A DNA stretch of 64,000 nucleotides from contig NZ_FNFL01000002.1 of assembly GCF_900101125.1 (NCBI RefSeq), positions 62,001 through 126,000 on the forward strand. Direction: 5' to 3'. This document shows, in pieces, positions 48,863-57,626 of the stretch. Both the position numbers and the translations under genes were made by a program. Source of the DNA: Sediminibacillus albus (GTDB taxonomy: Bacteria; Bacillota; Bacilli; Bacillales; Amphibacillaceae). Numbering within the stretch: position 1 is the stretch's first letter; every line of letters begins with the position of its first letter. Under the pieces are notes generated by a model. The model was not told where the DNA came from. It did no database searches and was given only the letters and a program-made list of their open reading frames with translations.

Positions 48863-49917
48863 TGTTAAAAACATCCGTGAAAAATTATCTGCATGAAGGT
48901 GCATTTATACCAGCCCATCCATTAGCTTTAACTGAAGACAGGGAACTTGACGAGCAAAGCCAGCGAGCGCTGACCAGGTATTATATAGATGCGGGAGTAG
49001 GGGGGCTTGCTGTTGGGGTACATACAACCCAGTTTGAGATTCGTGATCCTGCGTTTGATTTATTTGAAAAGGTGTTAGCGCTTGCGAATGAAGAAATGGA
49101 GAGAGCACAGGTAGAAGATTCATTTATTAAGATTGCTGGCATTTGTGGTCCTGTAGATCAAGCAGTTAAAGAAGCAGAATTTGCTAAAAAAACAGGTTAC
49201 CATCTTGGATTACTAAGTATGGGGGGGATGGAGGGTCTTTCAGAGGAAGAATTAATTGATAGGACTAAAAAGGTAGCGGATATTATCCCTGTTTTTGGTT
49301 TTTACCTGCAGCCAGCTGTTGGTGGAAGAGTCTTTTCGTATGATTTCTGGAGAAAATTTGCAGATATTACTAATGTGCATGCCATTAAGATTGCTCCGTT
49401 TAACCGATACCTTTCTCATGATGTGGTAAGGGCAGTATGCAATTCGCAAAGAAATAAGGAAATTGCTTTATATACCGGAAATGATGACAATATCGTAAAT
49501 GATTTACTTACCACATACAAAGTAAATGTAGAGGGGAAAATAGTAGAAAAGAAGATTGTCGGAGGTTTATTAGGACACTGGTCAGTTTGGACTAAGAAGG
49601 CAGTAGAGTTATTTAGTGAAATTAAAAGGGTGCAATCCAATGACTACATCCCAAGTGAGTTTTTAACATTGGCACAAGAAATTACCGATGCAAATGCAGC
49701 CTTTTTTGATGCTAACAATCACTTTAAAGGAAGTATTGCGGGGATTAATGAAGTGTTAGCTAGACAAGGTCTGCTGCAAGGTCGATGGTGTTTATTGGAA
49801 AAAGAAGAATTAGGACCTAACCAAATGGATGAAATAGACCGTGTATATGCAGCATACCCGCATTTACGTGATGATGAATTTGTGGCAGAGAATCTTCTGA
49901 AGTGGTTTGCAAAGTAA
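48862..49917 (+). CDS. DapA-family aldolase/dehydratase
   Basis: A 351-residue member of the dihydrodipicolinate synthase/N-acetylneuraminate lyase family. The Schiff-base lysine is in HAIKIAPFNRY; GVGGLAVGVHTTQFEI replaces the usual substrate loop, and a Tyr is seen in FGFYLQPAVGG. It would cleave or form a C-C bond in a 2-keto sugar acid, or dehydrate one. It is longer than DapA (about 290) with a C-terminal extension. Coupled to the preceding SDR. Confidence 0.85.
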   Translation: MLKTSVKNYLHEGAFIPAHPLALTEDRELDEQSQRALTRYYIDAGVGGLAVGVHTTQFEIRDPAFDLFEKVLALANEEMERAQVEDSFIKIAGICGPVDQAVKEAEFAKKTGYHLGLLSMGGMEGLSEEELIDRTKKVADIIPVFGFYLQPAVGGRVFSYDFWRKFADITNVHAIKIAPFNRYLSHDVVRAVCNSQRNKEIALYTGNDDNIVNDLLTTYKVNVEGKIVEKKIVGGLLGHWSVWTKKAVELFSEIKRVQSNDYIPSEFLTLAQEITDANAAFFDANNHFKGSIAGINEVLARQGLLQGRWCLLEKEELGPNQMDEIDRVYAAYPHLRDDEFVAENLLKWFAK

Positions 49918-49957
49918 TTAGCAGCTGCTAGAAGTGTCATGGAAGGAGCAAAGGAAT

Positions 49958-50962
49958 ATGCAAAAAGTTATTGCGAAAAACAAACAAGTTGAGATAGTTG
50001 AGGCTGATCCACCTGTAGTAAAACCTTCCCATTTATTAATAAAGACTATGTACTCTATTATTTCTCCAGGTACCGAATTAACAATCATCGAAAATAGTAC
50101 TGATAAAAAAATCACCTTAGGCTACAGTGCAATGGGAGTTGTCGAGGAGTGTGGGAGTGATATCACCGATGTGAAAGTTGGTGATTTGGTTGCTGTTTAT
50201 GGTGCTCCGTATGTGCAGCATTCAGAGTACTTATTAGTTCCGAAAACCCTTTATGCTAAAGTTCCTTCTAATGTTGAACCCAAGGAAGCGGCTCTTGCCG
50301 GTATAGGTGCAATCGCTATCCATGCACTGCGTATCGCAAACCTCCAATTTGGAGAAACAGTTGCTATTGTCGGGTTAGGGCTACTTGGACAAATGATTGC
50401 TAAAATTGCAGACGCTGCGGCCTATAATGTTATTGCTTATGATTTTCATGAAGAACGGGCAACAATGCTGCAGGAAGAAACAAATATAAAGTCATTTTCA
50501 ACTGTAAACGCCATGGAAGACGAAATACAAAAAGATACCAGCAGGAACGGTGCAGATGCTGTACTTTTATGTGCAGGCGGGAAACGTTCTCCACTCACAG
50601 CACAAAGCCTGGAATGGATTAAGAATAAAGGGAAAGTTGTTATTGTCGGCGATATTGAACCGGATTTCCCAAGAAACCTAATGTTTAGCAAAGAAGCACA
50701 AATTCTTATTTCCAGAGCAGGAGGTCCAGGCAGGTATGACAAGACTTATGAAGCACAAGCCAATGACTATCCATATGGATTTGTTCGCTGGACAGAAGGC
50801 AGGAATATAAAAGAATATATCAGACTAGTAAGCGAAAAACGAATTAACGTAAGCTCATTTATCAAAGAAGAGATCAATTTTAGCGATGTATCTGTTGCAT
50901 TTGATGAACTAGTAAATAAAAAATCAACCACGTTAACAAAGGTGATAAATTTCTCGAAATGA
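49958..50962 (+). CDS. medium-chain (zinc-type) alcohol/sugar dehydrogenase
   Basis: A 334-residue MDR-family protein: GroES-like N-terminal domain (IISPGTELTI) and Rossmann domain with VAIVGLGLLGQMIAKIA. The canonical catalytic Cys is replaced (SIISPGTE instead of GICGTD), and the structural four-Cys zinc loop is missing. It thus belongs to the subgroup seen in glycan and nucleotide-sugar clusters (BchC/Bi-domain-like) rather than to classical zinc alcohol dehydrogenases. The frame opens at GTG 49934; ATG 49958 has GGAAGGAG at 9 bases and is preferred. Confidence 0.85.
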   Translation: MQKVIAKNKQVEIVEADPPVVKPSHLLIKTMYSIISPGTELTIIENSTDKKITLGYSAMGVVEECGSDITDVKVGDLVAVYGAPYVQHSEYLLVPKTLYAKVPSNVEPKEAALAGIGAIAIHALRIANLQFGETVAIVGLGLLGQMIAKIADAAAYNVIAYDFHEERATMLQEETNIKSFSTVNAMEDEIQKDTSRNGADAVLLCAGGKRSPLTAQSLEWIKNKGKVVIVGDIEPDFPRNLMFSKEAQILISRAGGPGRYDKTYEAQANDYPYGFVRWTEGRNIKEYIRLVSEKRINVSSFIKEEINFSDVSVAFDELVNKKSTTLTKVINFSK

Positions 50963-50974
50963 GGAGCGATAAAA

Positions 50975-52030
50975 GTGGATAATGTCTACGTAGGGATAAT
51001 AGGACTTGGTGCAATTGCGGAAACGGGCCATATATGTCATTTGCACGATTCGGAAAGTGTAACGATAGCGGCTGTTGTGGATTTGGATATCAATAGAGCG
51101 GAGTCTATAGCGGAAAAATATCAAATCCCCCATTACTTTAAAGAAGCAGAAACGATGTTTAAGCAAGTTACAATCGATGCAGTTATTATCTGTACACCAA
51201 ATCAAACCCATATTCCGATTGCTAAACTAGCTGTCGATCAGGGAATACACGTTTTAATGGAAAAACCAATTGGTACTGATTTACAAGATGTGAACGATTA
51301 TTTGGAGTTAGCTAAAGCAAAGAAAGTGTTAACGATGGTGGGAATGACCCATCGATTTCGTCATGATACGGGTATTTTAAAAAAATTTGCGGAGCAAAAA
51401 GCGTTTGGAGATATCTATTATGCCAAAGCAAAACTTTTCAGGCGCCGTGGTACGCCAAAGGGCTGGTTTACAAATAAAGCGTTATCCGGTGGTGGCGCTA
51501 TGATGGATATCGGCGTCCATGTACTTGATTTGGCCTGGTGGCTTTTGGGAAATCCGCAAGTGCAATCAATTACAGGAAAAACGCTCAATGTGTTAGGTAA
51601 TTATCAAACGAAATATACTTCAAGCTGGGAATCAAAGAATAAACAATTAAACGCGGAACATGTATTTGATGTAGAGGATTTTAGTTCTGCCTGGATACGC
51701 TTTAAGAACGGATCAGTATTATCACTTGAGATTGCTTGGGCTGTGAATGGAGAGCAGGACGGCAACATCGATATTGAATTATTTGGTAATAAAGGTGGTG
51801 CAACGCTATCACCACTTACTATCTTTAAGGAAGAGGATGGCTTACTCAGCAAAACAACTCCATTATACGAGAAAACCGAACCGTTTAAAGCTGAAATTGA
51901 ACATTTTATTGAGTGTGTGCGAACAAACACAACTCCTTTAATTGATGGCAGTGATGGTTATGAAGTTTTAAAAATGATCCACGGAATCTATGATTCGTCA
52001 ACTCAGAATAAGGAAGTCAGTTTCGATTAG
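50975..52030 (+). CDS. Gfo/Idh/MocA family oxidoreductase
   Basis: A 351-residue NAD(P)-dependent dehydrogenase with VGIIGLGAIAETGH, VLMEKPIG (EKP lysine) and SGGGAMMDIGVHVLDLAWWL. The start is GTG with GAGGAG at 8 bases. It lies 12 bp after the MDR gene. It closely resembles the 52209 product (shared R-R-G/L-G-x-P-x-G-W-F and SGGG motifs), so the two may act on the two sides of one redox cycle or on related sugars. Confidence 0.92.
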   Translation: MDNVYVGIIGLGAIAETGHICHLHDSESVTIAAVVDLDINRAESIAEKYQIPHYFKEAETMFKQVTIDAVIICTPNQTHIPIAKLAVDQGIHVLMEKPIGTDLQDVNDYLELAKAKKVLTMVGMTHRFRHDTGILKKFAEQKAFGDIYYAKAKLFRRRGTPKGWFTNKALSGGGAMMDIGVHVLDLAWWLLGNPQVQSITGKTLNVLGNYQTKYTSSWESKNKQLNAEHVFDVEDFSSAWIRFKNGSVLSLEIAWAVNGEQDGNIDIELFGNKGGATLSPLTIFKEEDGLLSKTTPLYEKTEPFKAEIEHFIECVRTNTTPLIDGSDGYEVLKMIHGIYDSSTQNKEVSFD

Positions 52031-52093
52031 TCAGTTAGTAAGAGTTCTCTTATCCATTAAGAAATTTTTCTTTGTTAGCTGCCCAAACGAGTT

Positions 52094-52143
52094 GAGGAGG
52101 CTTGCAGATTGCCCGCGGAAAGCCGAGTATATTTCCACTGTGC
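52094..52143. repeat. short fragment of the intergenic repeat
   Basis: GAGGAGGCTTGCAGATTGCC and CGCGGAAAGCCGAGTATATT match the core of the 34996-35588 element (GAGGCTCACCAGCCGCCTGC, GGAAAGCGTAGTGTATTTCC). It lies in the 178-bp gap between two oxidoreductase genes, suggesting that the second half of the cluster was joined later or that a full copy decayed here. Confidence 0.6.
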
Positions 52144-52208
52144 CCTTAAAAATCAAAAAACAATAACCATTACTAAAAGATCCTTAATAAAAGAAAGGAG
52201 CTTATAAA

Positions 52209-53261
52209 ATGTTGAAAGTTGGTGTTATAGGAGTAGGTACGATATCAGAATTTCATATTAAGCCGTATCTTGAAAACGGGGAAGCGGATTTAGTTGCACT
52301 ATGTGATTGTAATCAAAAACGCCTTAATGAAAAAGGTGAATTGTATGGGGTGACTCAACTGTACAGAGATTATCAGCAGTTATTGCAAAACGATGAAATC
52401 GATGCTGTCAGTGTTTGTACATGGAATAATACTCATGCAGAAATTGCTATAGCAGCGTTGGAAGCTGGGAAGCATGTGTTAGTGGAAAAACCGTTAAGCA
52501 TGACAATAGAGGAAGCGTTAGAAATCGAAGCTGCAGCCAAAAAGTCTGGAAAGGTATTACAGGTTGGTTTTGTAAGACGGCATGGGGATAATGCAAGGCT
52601 ATTAAAGACTTTTATTGATAATGGTGAGTTGGGAGAAATTTATTATGCCAAAGCCTCGTGTTTAAGAAGACTGGGCAACCCCGGGGGCTGGTTTAGTGAC
52701 ATTTCAAAATCTGGTGGTGGTCCATTAATCGATTTAGGAGTTCATATGATTGATATTTGCTGGTACATGATGGGGAAACCGCGACCTGTATCAGTTAGCG
52801 GCAATACGTATTCAAGATTAGGGAATCGCAGCCATATTGAGAATCTATCATTCTATCAGGCTGCTGACTACGATCCGAAGTTGAATGATGTAGAAGATTT
52901 AACAAATGCATTAATCCGTTTTGAAAATGATGCCTCTCTATTTGTCGACGTAAGTTTCACCTTACAGGCAAAAAAGGACGAAGTAAATGTTAAGTTATAT
53001 GGTGATAAGGGCGGGGCAGAAATCGAGCCGGAGTTAGCTTTAGTAACTGAGAAGCATAATACAATTTTGAATGTTACACCACAGCTGGATACGCTTAAAT
53101 TTGATGTTCATAAAGCCTTCGCAAATGAAATTAATCATTTTGTTGAGTGCTCTAAAGGTTATAAAGAAACAATCGCACCTGCCATAGATGGGGTCCAGGT
53201 AATGAAAATGCTCAATGCTGTTTATGAGTCCGCAAAAAATAATAAAGAAGTTTATTTATAA
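52209..53261 (+). CDS. Gfo/Idh/MocA family oxidoreductase
   Basis: A 350-residue NAD(P)-dependent dehydrogenase with VGVIGVGTISEFH, LVEKPLS (EKP lysine), LGNPGGWFSD and SGGGPLIDLGVHMIDICWYM. Good AAAGGAG ribosome binding site. Its stop TAA directly abuts the ATG of the FAD oxidoreductase, so the two are made together. It is most like the 50975 product. Confidence 0.92.
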   Translation: MLKVGVIGVGTISEFHIKPYLENGEADLVALCDCNQKRLNEKGELYGVTQLYRDYQQLLQNDEIDAVSVCTWNNTHAEIAIAALEAGKHVLVEKPLSMTIEEALEIEAAAKKSGKVLQVGFVRRHGDNARLLKTFIDNGELGEIYYAKASCLRRLGNPGGWFSDISKSGGGPLIDLGVHMIDICWYMMGKPRPVSVSGNTYSRLGNRSHIENLSFYQAADYDPKLNDVEDLTNALIRFENDASLFVDVSFTLQAKKDEVNVKLYGDKGGAEIEPELALVTEKHNTILNVTPQLDTLKFDVHKAFANEINHFVECSKGYKETIAPAIDGVQVMKMLNAVYESAKNNKEVYL

Positions 53262-54824
53262 ATGGGAGTTAGGAATGCCGAGCTTGTAATCGTTGGCGGA
53301 GGGATAGGTGGCTGTGCAGCAGCGCTCTCCGCCTGTGACAGCGGACTGAACGTACTGTTAACAGAAGAAACAGAATGGATAGGCGGCCAGGTGACATCCC
53401 AAGGGGTTCCCCCTGATGAACATAAGTGGATAGAGAAGTTTGGTTCAACAAAGAGATACCGTTATTACCGTAACAAAGTGAGAGAGACCTATTTACGTAA
53501 TATGACGGTGAAGTCAGATAAAGCTATCTTAAATCCTGGAAACGGTTTGGTGAGTAACATTTGTCATGATCCGCGTGTGACGCTGCATGTGTTAAATGAA
53601 ATGCTAATGCCTTATGTACTGACGAATCAACTAACAATCGCAATAAACACAAAGGTAATCTCGGTAAAAAAGATCGAAAAGACTGTTCATGAAATGACCT
53701 TGGAGCATGTTCAAACGGGTGCGAAGGACCAGGTGAATGCAGCATATTTTATCGATGCAACAGAAGCGGGAGACGTACTGCCATTAGCTGGGATGGAATA
53801 TGTGACGGGTGCTGAATCAAAGGGGGACACTGGTGAACCGCACGGATTGGATATTGCAGATCCTAATGATATTCAAGCGTTCACCTATGTTTTAGGGATG
53901 GAGTATCGAGAGGGAGAAGACCACACCATCCCAGAACCTCAGATGTATGACTTTTGGAAAAATTTCTATCCAGCCATTTGGCCTAACAGACTATTAAGCT
54001 TTTTCGCCCCACACCCTATTACAAAAGAAAAGCGTAAATATACATTATTCCGGGAAAAAACAGGATTTCCTTTATGGGAGTATCGTAGAATATTCGACAA
54101 GAATCAATATCAAAGTCTATATAAGCCAGGCGATGTCTCATTAATGAATTGGCCGCAAAATGACTACTTTTTAGGGAATATTTATGACGTTTCAGAGACA
54201 GAGAAAGAAAAGAATGTATATCAGGCAAAGCAACTGAGTCTTTCTCTATTGTACTGGCTGCAAACCGAAGCACCAAGGCCTGATGGGGGTAAGGGCTATC
54301 CAGGATTAAAGCTTCGAAAAGACATCTTTGCGACAGAAGATGGCTTGGCAAAAGCTGCATATATTAGAGAATCAAGAAGAATTAAGGCAGAGTATACCGT
54401 TACCGAACAGGATGTATCGCCAGACTTTAATGCCGCGCACGCTGGTAAAAAATACAAGGATAGAGTCGGAATTGGGTCATATAGTATTGATTTACACCCA
54501 AGTATGGCAGGGAAAACCTATCTTGATATTGAAGCGCTCCCATTTCACATACCGTTAGGGGCTCTTATTCCAAAAGATACTGACAACATTTTGGCGGGCT
54601 GTAAAAACATCGGTACAACTCATATTACGAACGGCTGCTATCGTCTTCATCCAGTAGAGTGGAATATTGGTGAGGCTTGCGGTGCATTAGTTGGATTTTG
54701 TATTAATAATAAAACAGATCCAAAGACAGTCAGAGAGAATGAACCGTTATTAACAGCATTTCAGAATAAATTAAGGCAAAGCGGGGTTGAACTTGAATGG
54801 CCGGATGAATTTTATATGGAGTAA
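53262..54824 (+). CDS. FAD-dependent oxidoreductase (FAD_oxidored family)
   Basis: A 520-residue flavoprotein. N-terminal FAD-binding dinucleotide fold ELVIVGGGIGGCAAALSA, the family motif EETEWIGGQVTSQGVP, and a second nucleotide-binding segment YFIDATEAGDVLP; near the C-terminus, LAGCKNIGTTHITNGCYRL. Proteins of this PF12831-like type are common in glycan degradation loci, but their substrates are mostly unknown. It may oxidise a sugar or reoxidise a product of the neighbouring Gfo/Idh enzymes. Confidence 0.88.
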   Translation: MGVRNAELVIVGGGIGGCAAALSACDSGLNVLLTEETEWIGGQVTSQGVPPDEHKWIEKFGSTKRYRYYRNKVRETYLRNMTVKSDKAILNPGNGLVSNICHDPRVTLHVLNEMLMPYVLTNQLTIAINTKVISVKKIEKTVHEMTLEHVQTGAKDQVNAAYFIDATEAGDVLPLAGMEYVTGAESKGDTGEPHGLDIADPNDIQAFTYVLGMEYREGEDHTIPEPQMYDFWKNFYPAIWPNRLLSFFAPHPITKEKRKYTLFREKTGFPLWEYRRIFDKNQYQSLYKPGDVSLMNWPQNDYFLGNIYDVSETEKEKNVYQAKQLSLSLLYWLQTEAPRPDGGKGYPGLKLRKDIFATEDGLAKAAYIRESRRIKAEYTVTEQDVSPDFNAAHAGKKYKDRVGIGSYSIDLHPSMAGKTYLDIEALPFHIPLGALIPKDTDNILAGCKNIGTTHITNGCYRLHPVEWNIGEACGALVGFCINNKTDPKTVRENEPLLTAFQNKLRQSGVELEWPDEFYME

Positions 54825-54828
54825 CGAG

Positions 54829-54966
54829 ATGAACCGTTATGGAAGGCATGTCGCAGACTTTCCACTCAAAAAGCTACGTGATTACCGTCCAACATTGGGA
54901 AAAGGCCACAAAACGTTGAGTGAAAATAGTCTGACCAAAAAAATGAAAATGCGCTTTCAGAGGTAA
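54829..54966 (+). CDS. possible 45-residue basic small protein
   Basis: A short frame with a plausible GGAG ribosome binding site, overlapping the end of the flavoprotein transcript. It is rich in Lys/Arg (MNRYGRHVADFPLKKLRDYR at its start). No homology is recognised. It could be a remnant of a longer gene or a genuine small protein. Confidence 0.35.
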   Translation: MNRYGRHVADFPLKKLRDYRPTLGKGHKTLSENSLTKKMKMRFQR

Positions 54967-55040
54967 CGAAAGTATAAAGGGAATGTCATCTGTGAATGTT
55001 TTACTTCGGAGGAATCAATTAGTAAATAAGGAGGATCTCT

Positions 55041-55883
55041 ATGAATATTAGTGTGAGCATGTACAGTTTAGCTTCAACTGTTAAAAAGGAAAATTGGTCT
55101 ACTGTCGATTTTATTGACTATGCCGATAGAATTTCATTAGATGGTGTCGAGCTACTCGATATCTTTTGGCAAAATAAAGATGATATTAGTGACGAGCTAG
55201 AGCAGGTAAAAAAAGCACTGAAGAAACATAATTTAAAAGTTTCCGCTTATGACATTACAAATAACTTTGTGAAAGAATCAAGTGAAGATCGTGCAGAGGA
55301 AATCGCTAAAATAATAGATGCTATTCAAGTAGCTAAGCAGTTAAATACCAATATTATTCGCGTGTTCTGCGGGGACAAACACGATGATTTAACCTATGAG
55401 GATGGCCAGGGATGGATTGTTGACGGTTTGAAGCAATGTGCTGAAGCCGCGGAAAAAGAGAAAATTTATTTAGCAATTGAAAATCATGGTCTATTAGCTG
55501 GGAAGAGTGAGCAAGTTGAAGAGATCATCGAAAAAGTGAATAGCCCTTATGTGAAATCTACATTTGATACAGGTAATTTCTTGTTAGTACATGAAGAACC
55601 CCAACGGGCCTTTGATCGATTGAAAGATAAAATTGTCCATGTCCACTTTAAGGACTTTCGGGAAAAAGAAGCTAATGAAGATATAAAAGGATTCCGTTCA
55701 GCACAAGGTGTGGAATTAATTGGAACGGTTCCCGGAGATGGGCAGGTAGATTTATCTTATATTGTTCAAGGCTTAAAAGAAATGGATTATCAAAGGTGGC
55801 TTTCCATTGAATATGAAGGTAAGGATGATGCAAAGGCAGCTAATGAAGAGTCGGTTTATCGGCTAAGGCACTTACTTCAGTAG
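55041..55883 (+). CDS. sugar phosphate isomerase/epimerase family TIM-barrel protein
   Basis: A 280-residue xylose-isomerase-like TIM-barrel protein with the expected metal-site residues: LAIENHG (Glu), KSTFDTGNF (Asp), VHVHFKDF (His) and LSIEYEG (Glu). Strong AAGGAGG site. Relatives paired with Gfo/Idh/MocA oxidoreductases include 2-keto-inositol isomerases and keto-glycoside lyases, which is the basis of the pathway idea for this cluster. It precedes a degenerate oxidoreductase by 11 bp. Confidence 0.88.
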   Translation: MNISVSMYSLASTVKKENWSTVDFIDYADRISLDGVELLDIFWQNKDDISDELEQVKKALKKHNLKVSAYDITNNFVKESSEDRAEEIAKIIDAIQVAKQLNTNIIRVFCGDKHDDLTYEDGQGWIVDGLKQCAEAAEKEKIYLAIENHGLLAGKSEQVEEIIEKVNSPYVKSTFDTGNFLLVHEEPQRAFDRLKDKIVHVHFKDFREKEANEDIKGFRSAQGVELIGTVPGDGQVDLSYIVQGLKEMDYQRWLSIEYEGKDDAKAANEESVYRLRHLLQ

Positions 55884-55894
55884 GAGGGAGAAGA

Positions 55895-56596
55895 ATGGGG
55901 AATATTGTACTTGCCAGATTGGATAAAATTGATTATCAATCAACATTACGAACCATCGTAGACTCCGTTGAACGACAGACAGAACAAAATGAAACGGTAT
56001 TGTTATCTTCAAGTGAAATTAAACCCGCTACTCTTTCAAACGAAAATAATAGCCTATTTATTCCGTCGACGATACTCGATCAAGCTTTAGAAGGAGTAAA
56101 TGTTTACTTCGATTTGGAAAACTATCCATTTTTTCGAAAAATAACTGAGGTTATTGAAAGGGAAAATAAGCCTAAGGGTGTTTTTCGTTTAAGAAGAATC
56201 ATTAACATGGATGAAAGTAAGGAGCTAATTGCCGGTGATTTATATGTTCTGTCCTCCCTATTAGGTGAAACGCAGAATATTCAAGTGAAGCATACAAATC
56301 ATACTGTTGCTCCTTATCATGTGATTGTCACTGTCAATTTTGGCAGTGGAACAATGGCACATATGGAATATACATTTTCTTATCAAGATGAACGGATCGA
56401 ACTTGAGTGGAGCGGGATAAAAACTATCCTTGAATTTGATAGTGAAACAATGCATACCTTAGGTCAAAAAGGAAACAATGCTCTGGCATTAGCTTATTCA
56501 GTAGATTCCATTATTGCTACTGCTCATAGAGTTGATCAGAGGTTGGTCAACCGCTTGAACAATTTCAGTATGCTTGTAAACGGAGGTGCTCATTAA
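55895..56596 (+). CDS. degenerate Gfo/Idh/MocA-like protein without NAD site
   Basis: A 233-residue protein not obviously assignable on its own. Its C-terminal part fits the substrate domain of Gfo/Idh/MocA proteins (AGDLYVLSSLLGETQNIQVK, then HVIVTVNFGSGTMAHMEY). Its middle keeps the spacing of the dehydrogenase core but has DLENYPF where EKP would stand, and no glycine-rich nucleotide motif is visible. It lies between the isomerase gene and an intact Gfo/Idh/MocA gene whose start overlaps its stop. It may be a non-catalytic partner subunit of the next enzyme. Confidence 0.65.
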   Translation: MGNIVLARLDKIDYQSTLRTIVDSVERQTEQNETVLLSSSEIKPATLSNENNSLFIPSTILDQALEGVNVYFDLENYPFFRKITEVIERENKPKGVFRLRRIINMDESKELIAGDLYVLSSLLGETQNIQVKHTNHTVAPYHVIVTVNFGSGTMAHMEYTFSYQDERIELEWSGIKTILEFDSETMHTLGQKGNNALALAYSVDSIIATAHRVDQRLVNRLNNFSMLVNGGAH

Positions 56597-57570
56597 TGAA
56601 AATTGGAATGATGAGTTTCGCTCACATGCATGCATATAGTTATGCGGACGGTTTGATGAACCTGCCCAATGTTGAATTAGTAGGAATCTTTGATGATGAC
56701 TCAGATAGAGGAAAAGAAGTGGCAGAAAAGTATCGTACCAAGCATTTTAATAATCAAAAATCCTTTCTTGAGATGGATATGGATGCTGTGATTATATGCA
56801 GTGAAAACTTCCGCCATAAAGAAATGGTCATAAATGCTGCAAAAGCCAACAAACACATTTTATGTGAGAAGCCAATTGCTACAACAGTTGAGGATGCTGA
56901 GGAGATGATCAATGTTTGTGATGAAAATAACGTAATATTACAAATAGCCTTTCCCGTAAGGTTCAGCTCTTCAATGCGCCGTCTGAAAAATATGATTGAT
57001 AATGGTGAACTTGGTGATATTGTTGCTTTTCGTACTACAAACAGAGGCCAAAATCCTGGTGGCTGGTTTATCGATAAAGAGCAATCAGGCGGAGGTGCTG
57101 TATTAGATCATACCGTACATATGGTCGACATTATGCGCTGGTATTTAGGAAAGGAAATTATGGAAGTACATGCGATTGTGGACTCTTATTTTCATGGAAT
57201 CGATATTGATGACGCAGGTCTCCTTACGTTGGAATTTGAAAATGGTGTAATCGCTACACATGACGCGAGCTGGTCAAGATTCAAAGAATACCCAACGTGG
57301 GGTGATGCAACAATTGAAGTCGTCGGCACAAAGCAAACAGTGACAGCGGATGCGTTTAAAGAGCACTTTAGAATGTTTACGAGCGGGCCTAAATCGCTAA
57401 GTCATGTTTTCTATGGTAATGATATGGATTTTGACTTAATTCGGGATTTTGTTAATTGTGTAGAAGAGGGAAGGAAACCATCCATTACTGGCAGTGACGG
57501 TTTAAAGGCGCTGGAAGTTGCTTTAGCAGCTTATAAATCAAGTGAAATGAAATCAGCAGTTAAACTATAA
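56596..57570 (+). CDS. Gfo/Idh/MocA family oxidoreductase
   Basis: A 324-residue NAD(P)-dependent dehydrogenase: KIGMMSFAHMHAYSYADG start, ILCEKPIATT (EKP lysine), PGGWFIDKEQSGGGAVLDHT and VHMVDIMRWYL. It begins with TAATG overlap to the degenerate paralogue and closes this transcript at the 57578 hairpin. The MSFAHMHAYSYA N-terminus resembles the AHxH-type group rather than the GxGxxG type of the 50975 and 52209 enzymes. Confidence 0.92.
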   Translation: MKIGMMSFAHMHAYSYADGLMNLPNVELVGIFDDDSDRGKEVAEKYRTKHFNNQKSFLEMDMDAVIICSENFRHKEMVINAAKANKHILCEKPIATTVEDAEEMINVCDENNVILQIAFPVRFSSSMRRLKNMIDNGELGDIVAFRTTNRGQNPGGWFIDKEQSGGGAVLDHTVHMVDIMRWYLGKEIMEVHAIVDSYFHGIDIDDAGLLTLEFENGVIATHDASWSRFKEYPTWGDATIEVVGTKQTVTADAFKEHFRMFTSGPKSLSHVFYGNDMDFDLIRDFVNCVEEGRKPSITGSDGLKALEVALAAYKSSEMKSAVKL

Positions 57571-57577
57571 ACATTAA

Positions 57578-57604
57578 GGACACCTTGATCAGGTGTCCAC
57601 TTTT
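57578..57604 (+). terminator. hairpin between the redox genes and the ROK-nagA unit
   Basis: GGACACCT (57578-57585) pairs perfectly with AGGTGTCC (57591-57598), followed by ACTTTTAT. It probably ends or reduces transcription before the kinase gene. Confidence 0.65.
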
Positions 57605-57626
57605 ATAACAAGGAGGCAATAGGCAG

